This document shows, piece by piece, positions 1 through 8,139 of a DNA stretch of 64,000 bases (positions within the stretch are counted from its first letter, which is position 1; each line of letters starts with the position of its first letter). The position numbers and the translations under genes were made by a program. The notes beneath the pieces were generated by a model. That model was not told the DNA's origin. It made no database searches and was given only the letters and a program-made list of their open reading frames with translations. The stretch covers positions 62,001 to 126,000 of the forward strand of contig JAIQFC010000014.1 in NCBI GenBank assembly GCA_020073465.1, given 5' to 3'. The DNA is from Terriglobia bacterium. Its GTDB lineage: Bacteria > Acidobacteriota > Terriglobia > Terriglobales > Acidobacteriaceae.

Positions 1-326
1 TTAGTAACGGGAAGTCGGCTTCAGTCCTGCCATTCTCTCGGATCGGGAGGGGCGGCAAACGAGGGCCGCTAAGGGAGTTTATCGGGATCAATCCGTAGGC
101 ATCACTTCCGGTTCGCCCGCTATTCAGGAGTCGATTCGCCGTCAACCCCTTGACCCTACAAACCCAAGGACCAGCCAGACGAGGCGTCCTATTAACGAAG
201 CGTTAGCCCAACAAAGGGAATCCGTCGGCCGTCACCCTACAGTGAGCCCCGTCACAGCAGTCGGTCAAACGGCGGTGCTATAGGTGGATAATCGAAACCG
301 CGGACGCGCGGAGAAGGGAGCGGACG
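1..326. other. non-coding leader region
   Basis: I see no gene, RNA or convincing repeat in this stretch before the first start codon. It probably holds the promoter of the molybdenum hydroxylase operon, but no clear -35/-10 pair stands out. A purine-rich GAGAAGGGAGCG stretch just before position 327 can serve as ribosome binding site. Confidence 0.4.
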
Positions 327-803
327 ATGCGACGAAACATTTCCTTCACGCTGAATGACAAGCCCGTGGAACTCGTGGTCGATGACGACCGCATGCTGCT
401 CTGGGTCTTGCGCTACGACCTCGGCCTCACCGGTACGAAGTTCGGTTGCGGCGAAGCACTCTGTGGATCCTGCACGGTCATCGTGGACAAAGACGCCGTG
501 CGGTCGTGCGTCACTCCGATCAAAGACGTCGCCGGGAAACATGTGCTGACGATCGAAGGCTTGAGTGCAGAGGGACGCCTGCACCCGATCCAGGAAGCTT
601 TCCTCAACCATCACGCCTTCCAATGTGGCTACTGCACGCCGGGAATGATTGTCAGCTCCTATGCTCTCCTGCTGAAAGATGAGCGTCCCACGCGGGAGGA
701 AATCATTCAGCACATGGACGGCAACCTCTGCCGCTGCGGCTCTCATACGCGAATTGTGGACGCTATCTTGGAGGCCGCTAACGCGACGAAAGGAGGCGAC
801 TGA
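327..803 (+). CDS. (2Fe-2S)-binding subunit of a molybdenum hydroxylase
   Basis: Small electron-transfer subunit of a xanthine dehydrogenase-family enzyme (isoquinoline 1-oxidoreductase or aldehyde oxidoreductase type). It passes electrons from the molybdenum centre to an external acceptor. The N-terminal plant-ferredoxin fold has the motif FGCGEALCGSC at about residues 39-49. The C-terminal helical domain carries the second cluster through QCGYC (about 100-104) and CRCG (about 135-138), so both [2Fe-2S] sites look complete. At 158 residues it has normal family length. Its stop codon overlaps the ATG of the molybdopterin subunit (TGATG), which indicates translational coupling. No FAD subunit gene is adjacent, which fits two-subunit enzymes that use a cytochrome or quinone rather than NAD. 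The substrate cannot be told from sequence. Confidence 0.93.
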   Translation: MRRNISFTLNDKPVELVVDDDRMLLWVLRYDLGLTGTKFGCGEALCGSCTVIVDKDAVRSCVTPIKDVAGKHVLTIEGLSAEGRLHPIQEAFLNHHAFQCGYCTPGMIVSSYALLLKDERPTREEIIQHMDGNLCRCGSHTRIVDAILEAANATKGGD

Positions 804-2992
804 TGCGCGGCGACGATTGGAACGAAACCGTAGAGATCACGACCGGAAAATCCACGGAAGTCAGCCGGCGCGAGTTTCTCCAACTGGCGGGTGCGGGGCT
901 CTTTATTTTCTTTGCCACCGACCCGACGGCTATCTCGCAGGAGCCATCGCGCCTGGCAGGCCGGCCAAGCTATCCCACCGATTTCAACGCCTATCTTCGG
1001 ATCGGCGACGACGGCCGGGTCACGTGCTTTGTTGGCAAGGTGGAATTGGGGCAGGGATCGAAGACTGCTCTCGCGCAACTAGCGGCCGACGAACTCGACG
1101 TGTCGTTCGATGTGATTGACATGGTCATGGGCGACACCGAGCTTTGCCCCTGGGACATGGGCACCTTCGGATCGCTGACCATCCGGCAGTTCGGTCCGGT
1201 GTTGCGGGGGGCGGCCGCGGAGGCGCGGGCCGTGTTGCTGCAGATGGCAGCTGACTACCTCCAACTGCCCTCGGCGGAGGGCCTGCAGGTGAAAGATGGC
1301 GTGGTGACATGGGGAAAGGACGGGCGCAAGCGCGTCTCCTACGCCAAGCTGGTTGAGGGTAGACGTATTGAGCGGCATCTGGAAAAGGTGCCCGTGAAGG
1401 CCGTCTCGGCATTTAGCGTCATCGGGAAGGCGCCGCGACGCAAAGACGCGCTGGAAAAAGTGACAGGCAAAGCGCGCTACGCCGCAGACATGACTCTGCC
1501 GGGCACGCTGCACGCGCGGATTCTCCGACCACCGGCACACGGCGCCACGCTGAAAGAGGTCGACACCACTGCTGCCGAGAAAATTCCCGGTGTTCGTGTT
1601 GTCCGCGACAACGACTTGATCGCTGCGCTCCACGAACAACCGGACATCGCGGACCGTTCGCTTGGGCTCATGCGAGCTCATTTTGAACCTCCCAAGCCCG
1701 GTGAAGACGATCGCACGATTTTCGACCATCTGCTGAAAAACGCTCCGCCACTCGAAATGGTAGACGAGAAAGGCAACCTGGCGGACGGAGAGAAGCTCGC
1801 CACACGCGTGGTCGAAGAAACCTACTTCAACAGCTACGTGGCTCATGCGGCAATGGAAACGCACTCGGCAGTCGCGGCAATCGAGGGCGGCAAAGTGACG
1901 GTGTGGGCAAGCACGCAGACTCCCTTCCCAGTCCGTCAACAAATCGCACAGGCGGTAGGCTTCGCGCCTGAGAACGTGCGGGTCATCACTCCGTATGTCG
2001 GTGGAGGATTTGGCGGCAAAAGCGCCTCGCGCCAGGCGGTGGAAGCAGCGCGCCTCGCGAAGATCACGGGCAAGCCAGTGCAGGTGGTGTGGGAACGCGC
2101 CGAGGAATTTTTCTACGACACGTTTCGGCCGGCCGCGGTTGTGAAGATTCGATCAGGACTCGATGACGCTGGGAAACTTCTGATGTGGGATTACCGCGTG
2201 TACTGCGCGGGAGAACGCGAGGCCCGGCAGTTCTATGACATCCCGCATCAACGCACGCAATCGTCGGGCGGATGGGGAGGTGGCAATCCTGCTGGGTTGC
2301 ACCCCTTCGCGGTTGGCCCCTGGCGCGCACCTTCGGTCAACACCAATACCTTTGCGCGCGAATCGCACATCGATACAATCGCCAGCAAATTCGGTCGCGA
2401 CCCTCTTGAGTTCCGCCTGGCCCACCTGAGCGATGCGCGGATGCGCCGAGTGGTGCAGGCGGCGACCGAGAAATTCAGTTGGAAGCCTGCGCCTGCGCCG
2501 AGCGGTCGTGGCGTCGGCCTCGCCTGCGCGATCTATCTAGGCACCTATGTCGCAACGGTGGCCGAGGTCGCGGTCAACAAAAGCACCGGGAATGTAGACG
2601 TGAAGCGAGTTGTTTGCGCCCAGGATCAGGGTGTCACGGTGAACCCCGACGGGTCACGCCAGCAGATCGAAGGCGGTATCACAATGGGTCTGGGCTACGC
2701 CCTGACTGAGGAAGTGCGGTTCAAGGACGGAGCGGTGCTTGATCGCAATTTCGACACCTATCAGATTCCGCGTTTTTCCTGGTTGCCAAAGATCGAGACT
2801 GTCCTGATCGACAATCCGGAAACACCGGCATCGGGGTGCGGAGAGCCACCGATTGTGACGATGGGAGCCGTCCTAGCCAATGCCATTTTCGATGCGACTG
2901 GCAAGCGTCTGCGGCAATTGCCCATGACGCCCGAGCGTCTCCGCCGTCTAACTTTAGTTACCACAACGGGCAGTGAGGCTCGCGGAGATTAG
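803..2992 (+). CDS. Tat-exported molybdopterin-binding subunit of xanthine dehydrogenase-family oxidoreductase
   Basis: Catalytic subunit that binds the molybdenum pterin cofactor and hydroxylates an aldehyde or N-heterocycle. The N terminus has a Tat-like SRREFLQLAGAG sequence near residues 22-33 followed by a hydrophobic stretch, so the enzyme is probably exported folded. Conserved blocks are the GKARYAADM start of the hammerhead domain, GGGFGGK (about 398-404) in the cofactor-binding domain, and GCGEPP near residue 677, where the Glu is the expected catalytic base. At 729 residues it matches the IorB/CoxL-like short form. AGGAGG lies 7 bases before the ATG. It overlaps the small-subunit stop. 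The neighbouring DUF6599 lipoprotein and DUF362 protein follow on the same strand and probably belong to the same transcript. The substrate is unknown. Confidence 0.92.
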   Translation: MRGDDWNETVEITTGKSTEVSRREFLQLAGAGLFIFFATDPTAISQEPSRLAGRPSYPTDFNAYLRIGDDGRVTCFVGKVELGQGSKTALAQLAADELDVSFDVIDMVMGDTELCPWDMGTFGSLTIRQFGPVLRGAAAEARAVLLQMAADYLQLPSAEGLQVKDGVVTWGKDGRKRVSYAKLVEGRRIERHLEKVPVKAVSAFSVIGKAPRRKDALEKVTGKARYAADMTLPGTLHARILRPPAHGATLKEVDTTAAEKIPGVRVVRDNDLIAALHEQPDIADRSLGLMRAHFEPPKPGEDDRTIFDHLLKNAPPLEMVDEKGNLADGEKLATRVVEETYFNSYVAHAAMETHSAVAAIEGGKVTVWASTQTPFPVRQQIAQAVGFAPENVRVITPYVGGGFGGKSASRQAVEAARLAKITGKPVQVVWERAEEFFYDTFRPAAVVKIRSGLDDAGKLLMWDYRVYCAGEREARQFYDIPHQRTQSSGGWGGGNPAGLHPFAVGPWRAPSVNTNTFARESHIDTIASKFGRDPLEFRLAHLSDARMRRVVQAATEKFSWKPAPAPSGRGVGLACAIYLGTYVATVAEVAVNKSTGNVDVKRVVCAQDQGVTVNPDGSRQQIEGGITMGLGYALTEEVRFKDGAVLDRNFDTYQIPRFSWLPKIETVLIDNPETPASGCGEPPIVTMGAVLANAIFDATGKRLRQLPMTPERLRRLTLVTTTGSEARGD

Positions 2993-2996
2993 GCGC

Positions 2997-4064
2997 ATGC
3001 CGTGTTCTCGCTCGATGGAGTGGATTCGGCGGGCCCGGTTGGTTCTGGCGCGGGTCCTACTCGGCGTGTCGATCCTGCCGCTCGCATCCTGCAAACGTGC
3101 ACCAATAGAGGGTCTCGCCATGAACGAGCCATCGCTCAAGCTTCCGCGAAGCGTCGGCGCCTGGACGCAATCCGGCGGCCCCAAGTTCGTCGGACCGCAA
3201 GACATCTTCAACTACATGGATGGTGCAGGGGAGTTCTATCTGGGGTATCGGTTCAAGCGTCTGGAAGTGCAGCGCTACGGCAGCGCGGACCAGGGCGAGA
3301 TTCTGGTTGAGCTCTACTGGATGGAATCCTCCGACGACGCTTACGGTCTGCTTTCCGGGGACTGGGGCGGCGAGGCCGTAGACCTCCCCCCGCCGACGCC
3401 CGGATCGTCTTCGCTCGCCACGACCGATGGACCGCGCGCTCTCTATGGCGCCGGTTTGCTTCGCCTCTGGTCCGGCAACCTGTTTGCTCGCATCATGGCC
3501 GACCACGAAACCAATGCGTCCAAAAGGGCTGTTCAAGCCCTAGGAGAGGCCATTGCCAGGGGGCGGTCCACTCCTCTGCGGCCGGAGTTGATCCTGGCGC
3601 TTCCCGCCCGCGTGGGTTCGCAGTTTTCTCTGCGCCCAGACCGCGTGACTTTCCTGCGCTCCCACCTGGTGCTCAACTCGGTGTACTTTCTCAGTTCGGA
3701 GAACCTTCTCGATCTGGGGCCGGACTGCGAGGTAGCCACGACTAATTACGGGCAGGGGTCAGCGAAAGCCATCGGCAACGCCAAGCCCGCGCGCCTGATG
3801 CTGGCACGCTATGCGAACGAGGCAGCGGCGGCGAAAGCACTGCATCATTTCCGGCAGATATACCTGCCGGACAAGTTAAAGGGACCCAAGGCTTCCCTCA
3901 TCGGCGACAACGGAGTGGTCGCCATTGAGGACGGATGGATGGGGTTTGCCCGCTCGGGCCGCGGACTCGCCCTGGTATTCGAATCTCCCGACGAAGCATC
4001 GGCCCGGCTGTTCCTAAATGACTTCACGCGAATTCTCGCGAAACGGGAGGCATCTCGTGAGTGA
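2997..4064 (+). CDS. DUF6599-family lipoprotein
   Basis: About 355 residues when started at the ATG at 2997, which has GGAGAT seven bases upstream; a GTG at 2973 is the alternative. The N terminus has basic residues, a hydrophobic segment and a lipobox LASC, so the mature protein should be a lipid-anchored envelope protein beginning at Cys. The mature part contains the DUF6599 signature region around FNYMDGAGEFYLGYRF, with a repeated alpha/beta pattern. No catalytic motif is recognised. It starts 4 bases after the molybdopterin subunit and overlaps the start of the DUF362 gene, so it probably acts with the oxidoreductase on the outer face of the membrane. A role in electron transfer or maturation is inference only. 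Confidence 0.75.
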   Translation: MPCSRSMEWIRRARLVLARVLLGVSILPLASCKRAPIEGLAMNEPSLKLPRSVGAWTQSGGPKFVGPQDIFNYMDGAGEFYLGYRFKRLEVQRYGSADQGEILVELYWMESSDDAYGLLSGDWGGEAVDLPPPTPGSSSLATTDGPRALYGAGLLRLWSGNLFARIMADHETNASKRAVQALGEAIARGRSTPLRPELILALPARVGSQFSLRPDRVTFLRSHLVLNSVYFLSSENLLDLGPDCEVATTNYGQGSAKAIGNAKPARLMLARYANEAAAAKALHHFRQIYLPDKLKGPKASLIGDNGVVAIEDGWMGFARSGRGLALVFESPDEASARLFLNDFTRILAKREASRE

Positions 4065-4935
4065 CGACAAACACGTAATCACCCGACGCGACTTCGTGCG
4101 CGGGACGGTAGGCGCCACCCTCGGCGTGGCGGCAATGGGCGGCACACTGGAGGCATTGGCCGCGCCGGTTCCCACTAGCCACGTCGTTCTGGTGCGCGAG
4201 CAGTGGGTGCTGGATGGGCAGCATGCGGTCAACCTGGGCGTCCTGAAGATCATGCTGCGCAACGTGCTGACCAAGGTAACTGGGAAGCCCGACCCGATAT
4301 CGGCATGGCGCTCGCTGGTGAAAACCGACGATGTGATCGGACTGGTTGCCACCGATCATCTGAACAAGACCCACCCGGAACTGATCGAACTGGTCCAGGC
4401 CAGCCTGATGGAATCTGGGGTTCCGAGAAGCAATATCCGAGATGCCCAGGGCGGTCCCGAGAAAGCCCGCGCCTGTACGGCGCTGATTGCCTTGCCGGCA
4501 CTGAAGGCGCACTGGCTCACCGGCATCGGCACGGTACTGAAGAACTACATCACTCTCTCGGGCAATCCTTCCGGCTACCACGGCGCAAACAACGCCAACC
4601 TGGGCGAGATCTGGAACATGCCGCACGTAAAGGGCAAGACCAAGCTCGTGGTGGTGGATGCGCTGCGTCCCTTGTGCGACAAGGGACCCCAGCCGGATCC
4701 GCGATACCTGTGGGATTACAAAGGGCTGATTGCCGGCGGGGATCCGGTGGCCGTGGAGGCCGTCTGCCTCAAGGTCATCCTGCAGAAAAGGCAGGCGCTG
4801 CGAGGCGAGCCTTGGCCGTTGTCTCCGCCGCCGCTGTGTGTCGAGATGGCCGATAGGAAGTACGGCCTGGGCACCAGCCGCATGGAGCAGATTCAACTCG
4901 ATCGTATCGGCTGGACCGCCGACGCGCTGGTGTGA
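4057..4935 (+). CDS. Tat-signal DUF362 domain protein
   Basis: I chose the GTG at 4057 because GGGAGG sits 6 bases upstream and the protein then begins directly with a Tat signal (TRRDFVRGTVGA). An in-frame ATG at 4018 lies within the preceding gene. The rest is a DUF362 domain, a family often fused to or paired with Fe-S proteins, but this copy has no visible ferredoxin-type Cys clusters. The conserved segment LPALKAHWLTGIGTVLKNY is typical of the family. It overlaps the DUF6599 gene by 8 bases and closes the molybdenum hydroxylase operon. Function is unknown; export by Tat suggests a cofactor-containing periplasmic partner of that enzyme. Confidence 0.8.
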   Translation: MSDDKHVITRRDFVRGTVGATLGVAAMGGTLEALAAPVPTSHVVLVREQWVLDGQHAVNLGVLKIMLRNVLTKVTGKPDPISAWRSLVKTDDVIGLVATDHLNKTHPELIELVQASLMESGVPRSNIRDAQGGPEKARACTALIALPALKAHWLTGIGTVLKNYITLSGNPSGYHGANNANLGEIWNMPHVKGKTKLVVVDALRPLCDKGPQPDPRYLWDYKGLIAGGDPVAVEAVCLKVILQKRQALRGEPWPLSPPPLCVEMADRKYGLGTSRMEQIQLDRIGWTADALV

Positions 4936-5427
4936 AGGCCGGAAGTCTCGAGTAGTCGCTAACACTAAGCGATCGGTACTGACAAGTCGGCATCTCAGCA
5001 GCAGTCGGTCAGTCACTGCTAGCGCGTTTGTCGGTACCAATCCGACGGACGAAGCGATAACTTCCGGCTTGCCCGTCATCCGCCCGAAATGGTGGGCAAA
5101 TGCCCAACGGAGCTTCCAAGTTCCACAAGAGGGCCTCTGGCCGCTTCCGTACGATCCTCAGTTAAACCGAAACCTTCTCTTTTAATGCGCCTGCGGCCGC
5201 TGTCGACCGTTCTGCCGCTACATCGTTCGTGGTTCTCTGTTGGGGCTCTGCGTCGGACAGAAAGATCGAGTATCTCTTCCTTAACGAGGCCCTCGGCCTT
5301 GGAGTTTGGGAAGGAATTGTTGAGCCCCAAAACGGCACCCACTGTATACTTTGTCTCCAGTTCAAGCGACAACATTCGGGTCAGTCTTGAATTCGGTTAC
5401 TCGCGCCATGCGCTGTTTCGATCGGAG
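4936..5427. other. intergenic region between convergent genes
   Basis: This 492-base gap separates two convergent genes. Short open frames exist on both strands (for example 5089-5457 plus and 5076-5375 minus), but they overlap each other, lack ribosome binding sites and resemble no protein I know. I see no strong terminator hairpin. Confidence 0.4.
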
Positions 5428-6138
5428 TTATTGCTTCTCGGGCACGAGCTTAAGTAATCCGAAGCGCTCCGGCACATGGAAAGTATTGCTCATTGGTGGT
5501 TGCCATGTGACCGCATGATGGTTCGAGGGCGGCCCCTCGCTCAGAAAAAGGTTCAGGCGAAATTCATTGCCTGCGGCTAGAGGTCGCTTGTCAATCGCTG
5601 ACAAGGGGATACGCATGGCTGCATACCAGCGATGGCTTGCTGCGTCGATCCGGGCACTCGCTTCAAATCCAGAGCTCCAAGTCCACCCGGATTCGTGGTG
5701 GGGCTTGTTGAGGTCGATATCAAGGTCAATCCATTCTCCCTGCGGGGAAACTTCGAATTCCTGATAACGTTTGATATCGCTGAAGTCGGAGCTGATGAAC
5801 ACTTCAGCGACATCCCACTTCCACAACTCGTTGGTTTCCTGGGTCGTGATTGGAGATGGCTTCAAATAGAGTTGATCGTACGGACAGATAAATAGGAAGT
5901 ATAAACTGGTCGTTGTCCAACGTGTGCGAACTTCGGTACGAAAGCTTGGTGCAATGTTCCCGTGTCTGTCCTTTTCCAAATAAGTCGGTTGCGCCGCACT
6001 CCAGAAGACAGAGGCCGGATCAGTTTGCAACGGAACATCAACGTGTGCCTGAACGGTCTCGACCACGGTAGGGTCGACGCCCAGCAATGTGGTCGTGCTA
6101 AAGATCAGAAACTGTACAGCTTTAACCAGTCTGCTCAT
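5428..6138 (-). CDS. CBM9-like carbohydrate-binding secreted protein
   Basis: A 236-residue protein with a hydrophobic N-terminal segment (VQFLIFSTTTLLGV) that may be a signal peptide or anchor, then one domain resembling family 9 carbohydrate-binding modules. Supporting features are FWSAAQP near the start, the tract TRWTTTSLYFLFICPYDQL, WKWDVAEVFI, the EFEVSPQGEWIDLDID segment and the closing W-QPP...P-RFG-L. In these proteins a beta-sandwich binds reducing ends of sugars, usually as part of a secreted glycosidase system. It is the last gene of the leftward carbohydrate cluster, 302 bases beyond the Tat-exported TIM-barrel gene. No catalytic residues are evident. Confidence 0.75.
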   Translation of the reverse strand: MSRLVKAVQFLIFSTTTLLGVDPTVVETVQAHVDVPLQTDPASVFWSAAQPTYLEKDRHGNIAPSFRTEVRTRWTTTSLYFLFICPYDQLYLKPSPITTQETNELWKWDVAEVFISSDFSDIKRYQEFEVSPQGEWIDLDIDLNKPHHESGWTWSSGFEASARIDAASHRWYAAMRIPLSAIDKRPLAAGNEFRLNLFLSEGPPSNHHAVTWQPPMSNTFHVPERFGLLKLVPEKQ

Positions 6139-6440
6139 CTCGTTAGCTCGTGATTATTGTCGTTCGTAACCAGATCTCGTATTGCTCACTGAAATCAAAT
6201 CATCGCCGAGGCACTGCGGAAGCCTCGAGTCTTTATGCCGATATAGATCACGCCAATGGCCAGCCAAACGGCCTCCGCGAGCTTCGCAAAGAACTAAGGT
6301 TTCGCCAGATCAAGCCGCAGAACACGAAGCTAAACAGAAGAACGGCGGTACGCAGCAGATGGCGCTTTTGACCGGGCCTTGCCACGATCGTGAATTGCCA
6401 AGAGACTGCCAAATTCACTTCGACGAAACCAGGGAAGCAC
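6139..6440. other. intergenic gap
   Basis: Short overlapping frames only. Nothing recognisable. It may carry a promoter for the CBM9-like gene on the minus strand. Confidence 0.3.
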
Positions 6441-8105
6441 CTATACTCCCTTTCTCCAGCCTGAGTCACTCCCATTCTTTAGACGAATCGTGAGGGAACC
6501 GTCAGGATTGGTTGGGTGCTCGCACGCCCAGCGGACGGGGCGCTTCACACTCTTGACCTCCAATTCGGCTCGCAGTTTGACCTGCTGCCCATCCATGCCT
6601 TTCGGGAGAATGATGGAGACTTGGCGGAGCTGGCCCGCATGCGGTTGGCCCGCATCGAGATTCCCTCCTGCTCTCACGCGACCATCCATACTCTCTGCGT
6701 AGATGCCGAGCACTCCCGGCACTCCGGCAACCCCGTCATTGACGACACCCAAAATCAGTTCCATCGTGTCGTAGCGTTTTCGCTGCCAAATCAGGGACGG
6801 ACGCACGCGATAACCAAGCCTTCGCTCCATGGCCTGAAGCGAATCAGGATACTTCTCGTAGTAACGCCGAACATTATCGGCCTCGGTCCAGAGCCCAAAG
6901 TAGCTGGTGCCAATGTCCAAGGCATGAAAACCGGCACTTTCGCGATAAGGACGGTTAATCGGGCCCCCAATCCGGTGAGGGTAGTCATCCGTGGGCGTAA
7001 CTTCTTTGTCCTGTCCAACAAATGCCAGCATCGACGCCGGCAGCTTGCTTAAGCAAGCTTGCTCCTCGTCCGCATATTCGGGGAGAACGTAATGCCGATT
7101 TGCGCCATCCTCGAGTATCGTGGCCAGCCAGGGAGGGCGGTGTGCCAGTGCTTCGATTTGGATCGGCTCATTCATGATCAGGCTGTCCGAGCGCAGCCAG
7201 CATCCGGAACGCACCGCGAGGTCCTGCACTTGGCGGTTGCCTACATTGCTGATGTCGGGCTCAGTGTTCACCGCGAGAGGAGTCTTTTTCCAGGTATCGA
7301 TCTGGAGTTGCGTCATGCGTACGAACGTTTTCTCCGCGGTCAAATAGTCCGGGAATGGACTCGGGATGTCGTTTGTGTGACCTTCCCCCCAAAATCCGTA
7401 CATCATCAAATCCATGTATTCCAAATGCGCGTTGTCACCGAATTTAGTAGAAAGAAGGTCGTTCAATTCGGCAAACGCCTTCTGGAATTCGGAGGAATCG
7501 TAACGCGGTTCGCGGAAATCGAAGCCGGCTTGGTGCTCCTTAGATTTGTGGCCAATGTTCACGATGGGGACTTTGTCTTGTAGAAAATCTGGCATGGAAA
7601 GTTGTTGCGGTTGGATATTTGGACTGGAAAGCTGTATGCGGAATCCAACGCCCAGATTGTGTCGCTTGGCAGCGTCGAATGTTATCTCCCAAACCGGGGA
7701 CAGGGTCAACTTGCCGGGCCCTGTCTGCACATCGCGCCAGTCGCACCGGATATACAACACGTCCACAAATGGCAAAGACGCCATTTTCTCCACGCTTTGC
7801 TCCAGCGTTTCCCTGCCGCACTGTACCCCGAGCGCCGGTCCGTTTTCCTCCCACGTATAGCCGACTAGCCCAGCGCCAAAATTTCGAATGTGATCGCGAG
7901 AAGGCTGGGTTGCGAAGATCGTGAACCAGCCTTGGTCCTGGTCAATGCCAAATGGTCCCTGGTCGAGCCGATTGGTAACTTGGGGCGAGCCAAACTGATA
8001 GCCCTCCCACAAATGGTCAGGTACATCCGCCCACATTTGCGGACGGAAAAGACTGCTCGCACCTGCCAGGAGTGCTCCCGTCTTTACAAAATCTCTCCGC
8101 CGCAT
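6441..8105 (-). CDS. Tat-exported TIM-barrel glycosidase-like protein (copy 1)
   Basis: About 554 residues from the ATG at 8105, which has AGAGGAGGG eight bases upstream; the longer frame starting at 8126 runs through that ribosome binding site. The N terminus MRRRDFVKTGALLAG is a Tat signal. The middle reads like a (beta/alpha)8 glycosidase-type barrel: VDVLYIRCDWRDVQ, then GVGFRIQLSSP, and YMDLMMYGFWGEGHT, where the Glu in WGEGH sits where clan GH-A enzymes keep their acid/base. The C-terminal part looks like a beta-sandwich. It is clearly paralogous to the gene at 8140-9726 over its full length. It is probably a secreted hydrolase acting on a plant or microbial polysaccharide; the exact family is not identified. 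Confidence 0.7.
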   Translation of the reverse strand: MRRRDFVKTGALLAGASSLFRPQMWADVPDHLWEGYQFGSPQVTNRLDQGPFGIDQDQGWFTIFATQPSRDHIRNFGAGLVGYTWEENGPALGVQCGRETLEQSVEKMASLPFVDVLYIRCDWRDVQTGPGKLTLSPVWEITFDAAKRHNLGVGFRIQLSSPNIQPQQLSMPDFLQDKVPIVNIGHKSKEHQAGFDFREPRYDSSEFQKAFAELNDLLSTKFGDNAHLEYMDLMMYGFWGEGHTNDIPSPFPDYLTAEKTFVRMTQLQIDTWKKTPLAVNTEPDISNVGNRQVQDLAVRSGCWLRSDSLIMNEPIQIEALAHRPPWLATILEDGANRHYVLPEYADEEQACLSKLPASMLAFVGQDKEVTPTDDYPHRIGGPINRPYRESAGFHALDIGTSYFGLWTEADNVRRYYEKYPDSLQAMERRLGYRVRPSLIWQRKRYDTMELILGVVNDGVAGVPGVLGIYAESMDGRVRAGGNLDAGQPHAGQLRQVSIILPKGMDGQQVKLRAELEVKSVKRPVRWACEHPTNPDGSLTIRLKNGSDSGWRKGV

Positions 8106-8139
8106 TGCGTGCCCTCCTCTTTGCATCTACAACTGCTGC

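Noticed and set aside
252..746. Minus-strand frame of 164 codons overlapping the 2Fe-2S subunit
   Set aside because: It is antisense to a gene with clear cluster motifs and has no recognisable domain.
5076..5457. Overlapping small frames on both strands in the gap after the DUF362 gene
   Set aside because: No ribosome binding sites, no similarity, and the frames exclude each other.
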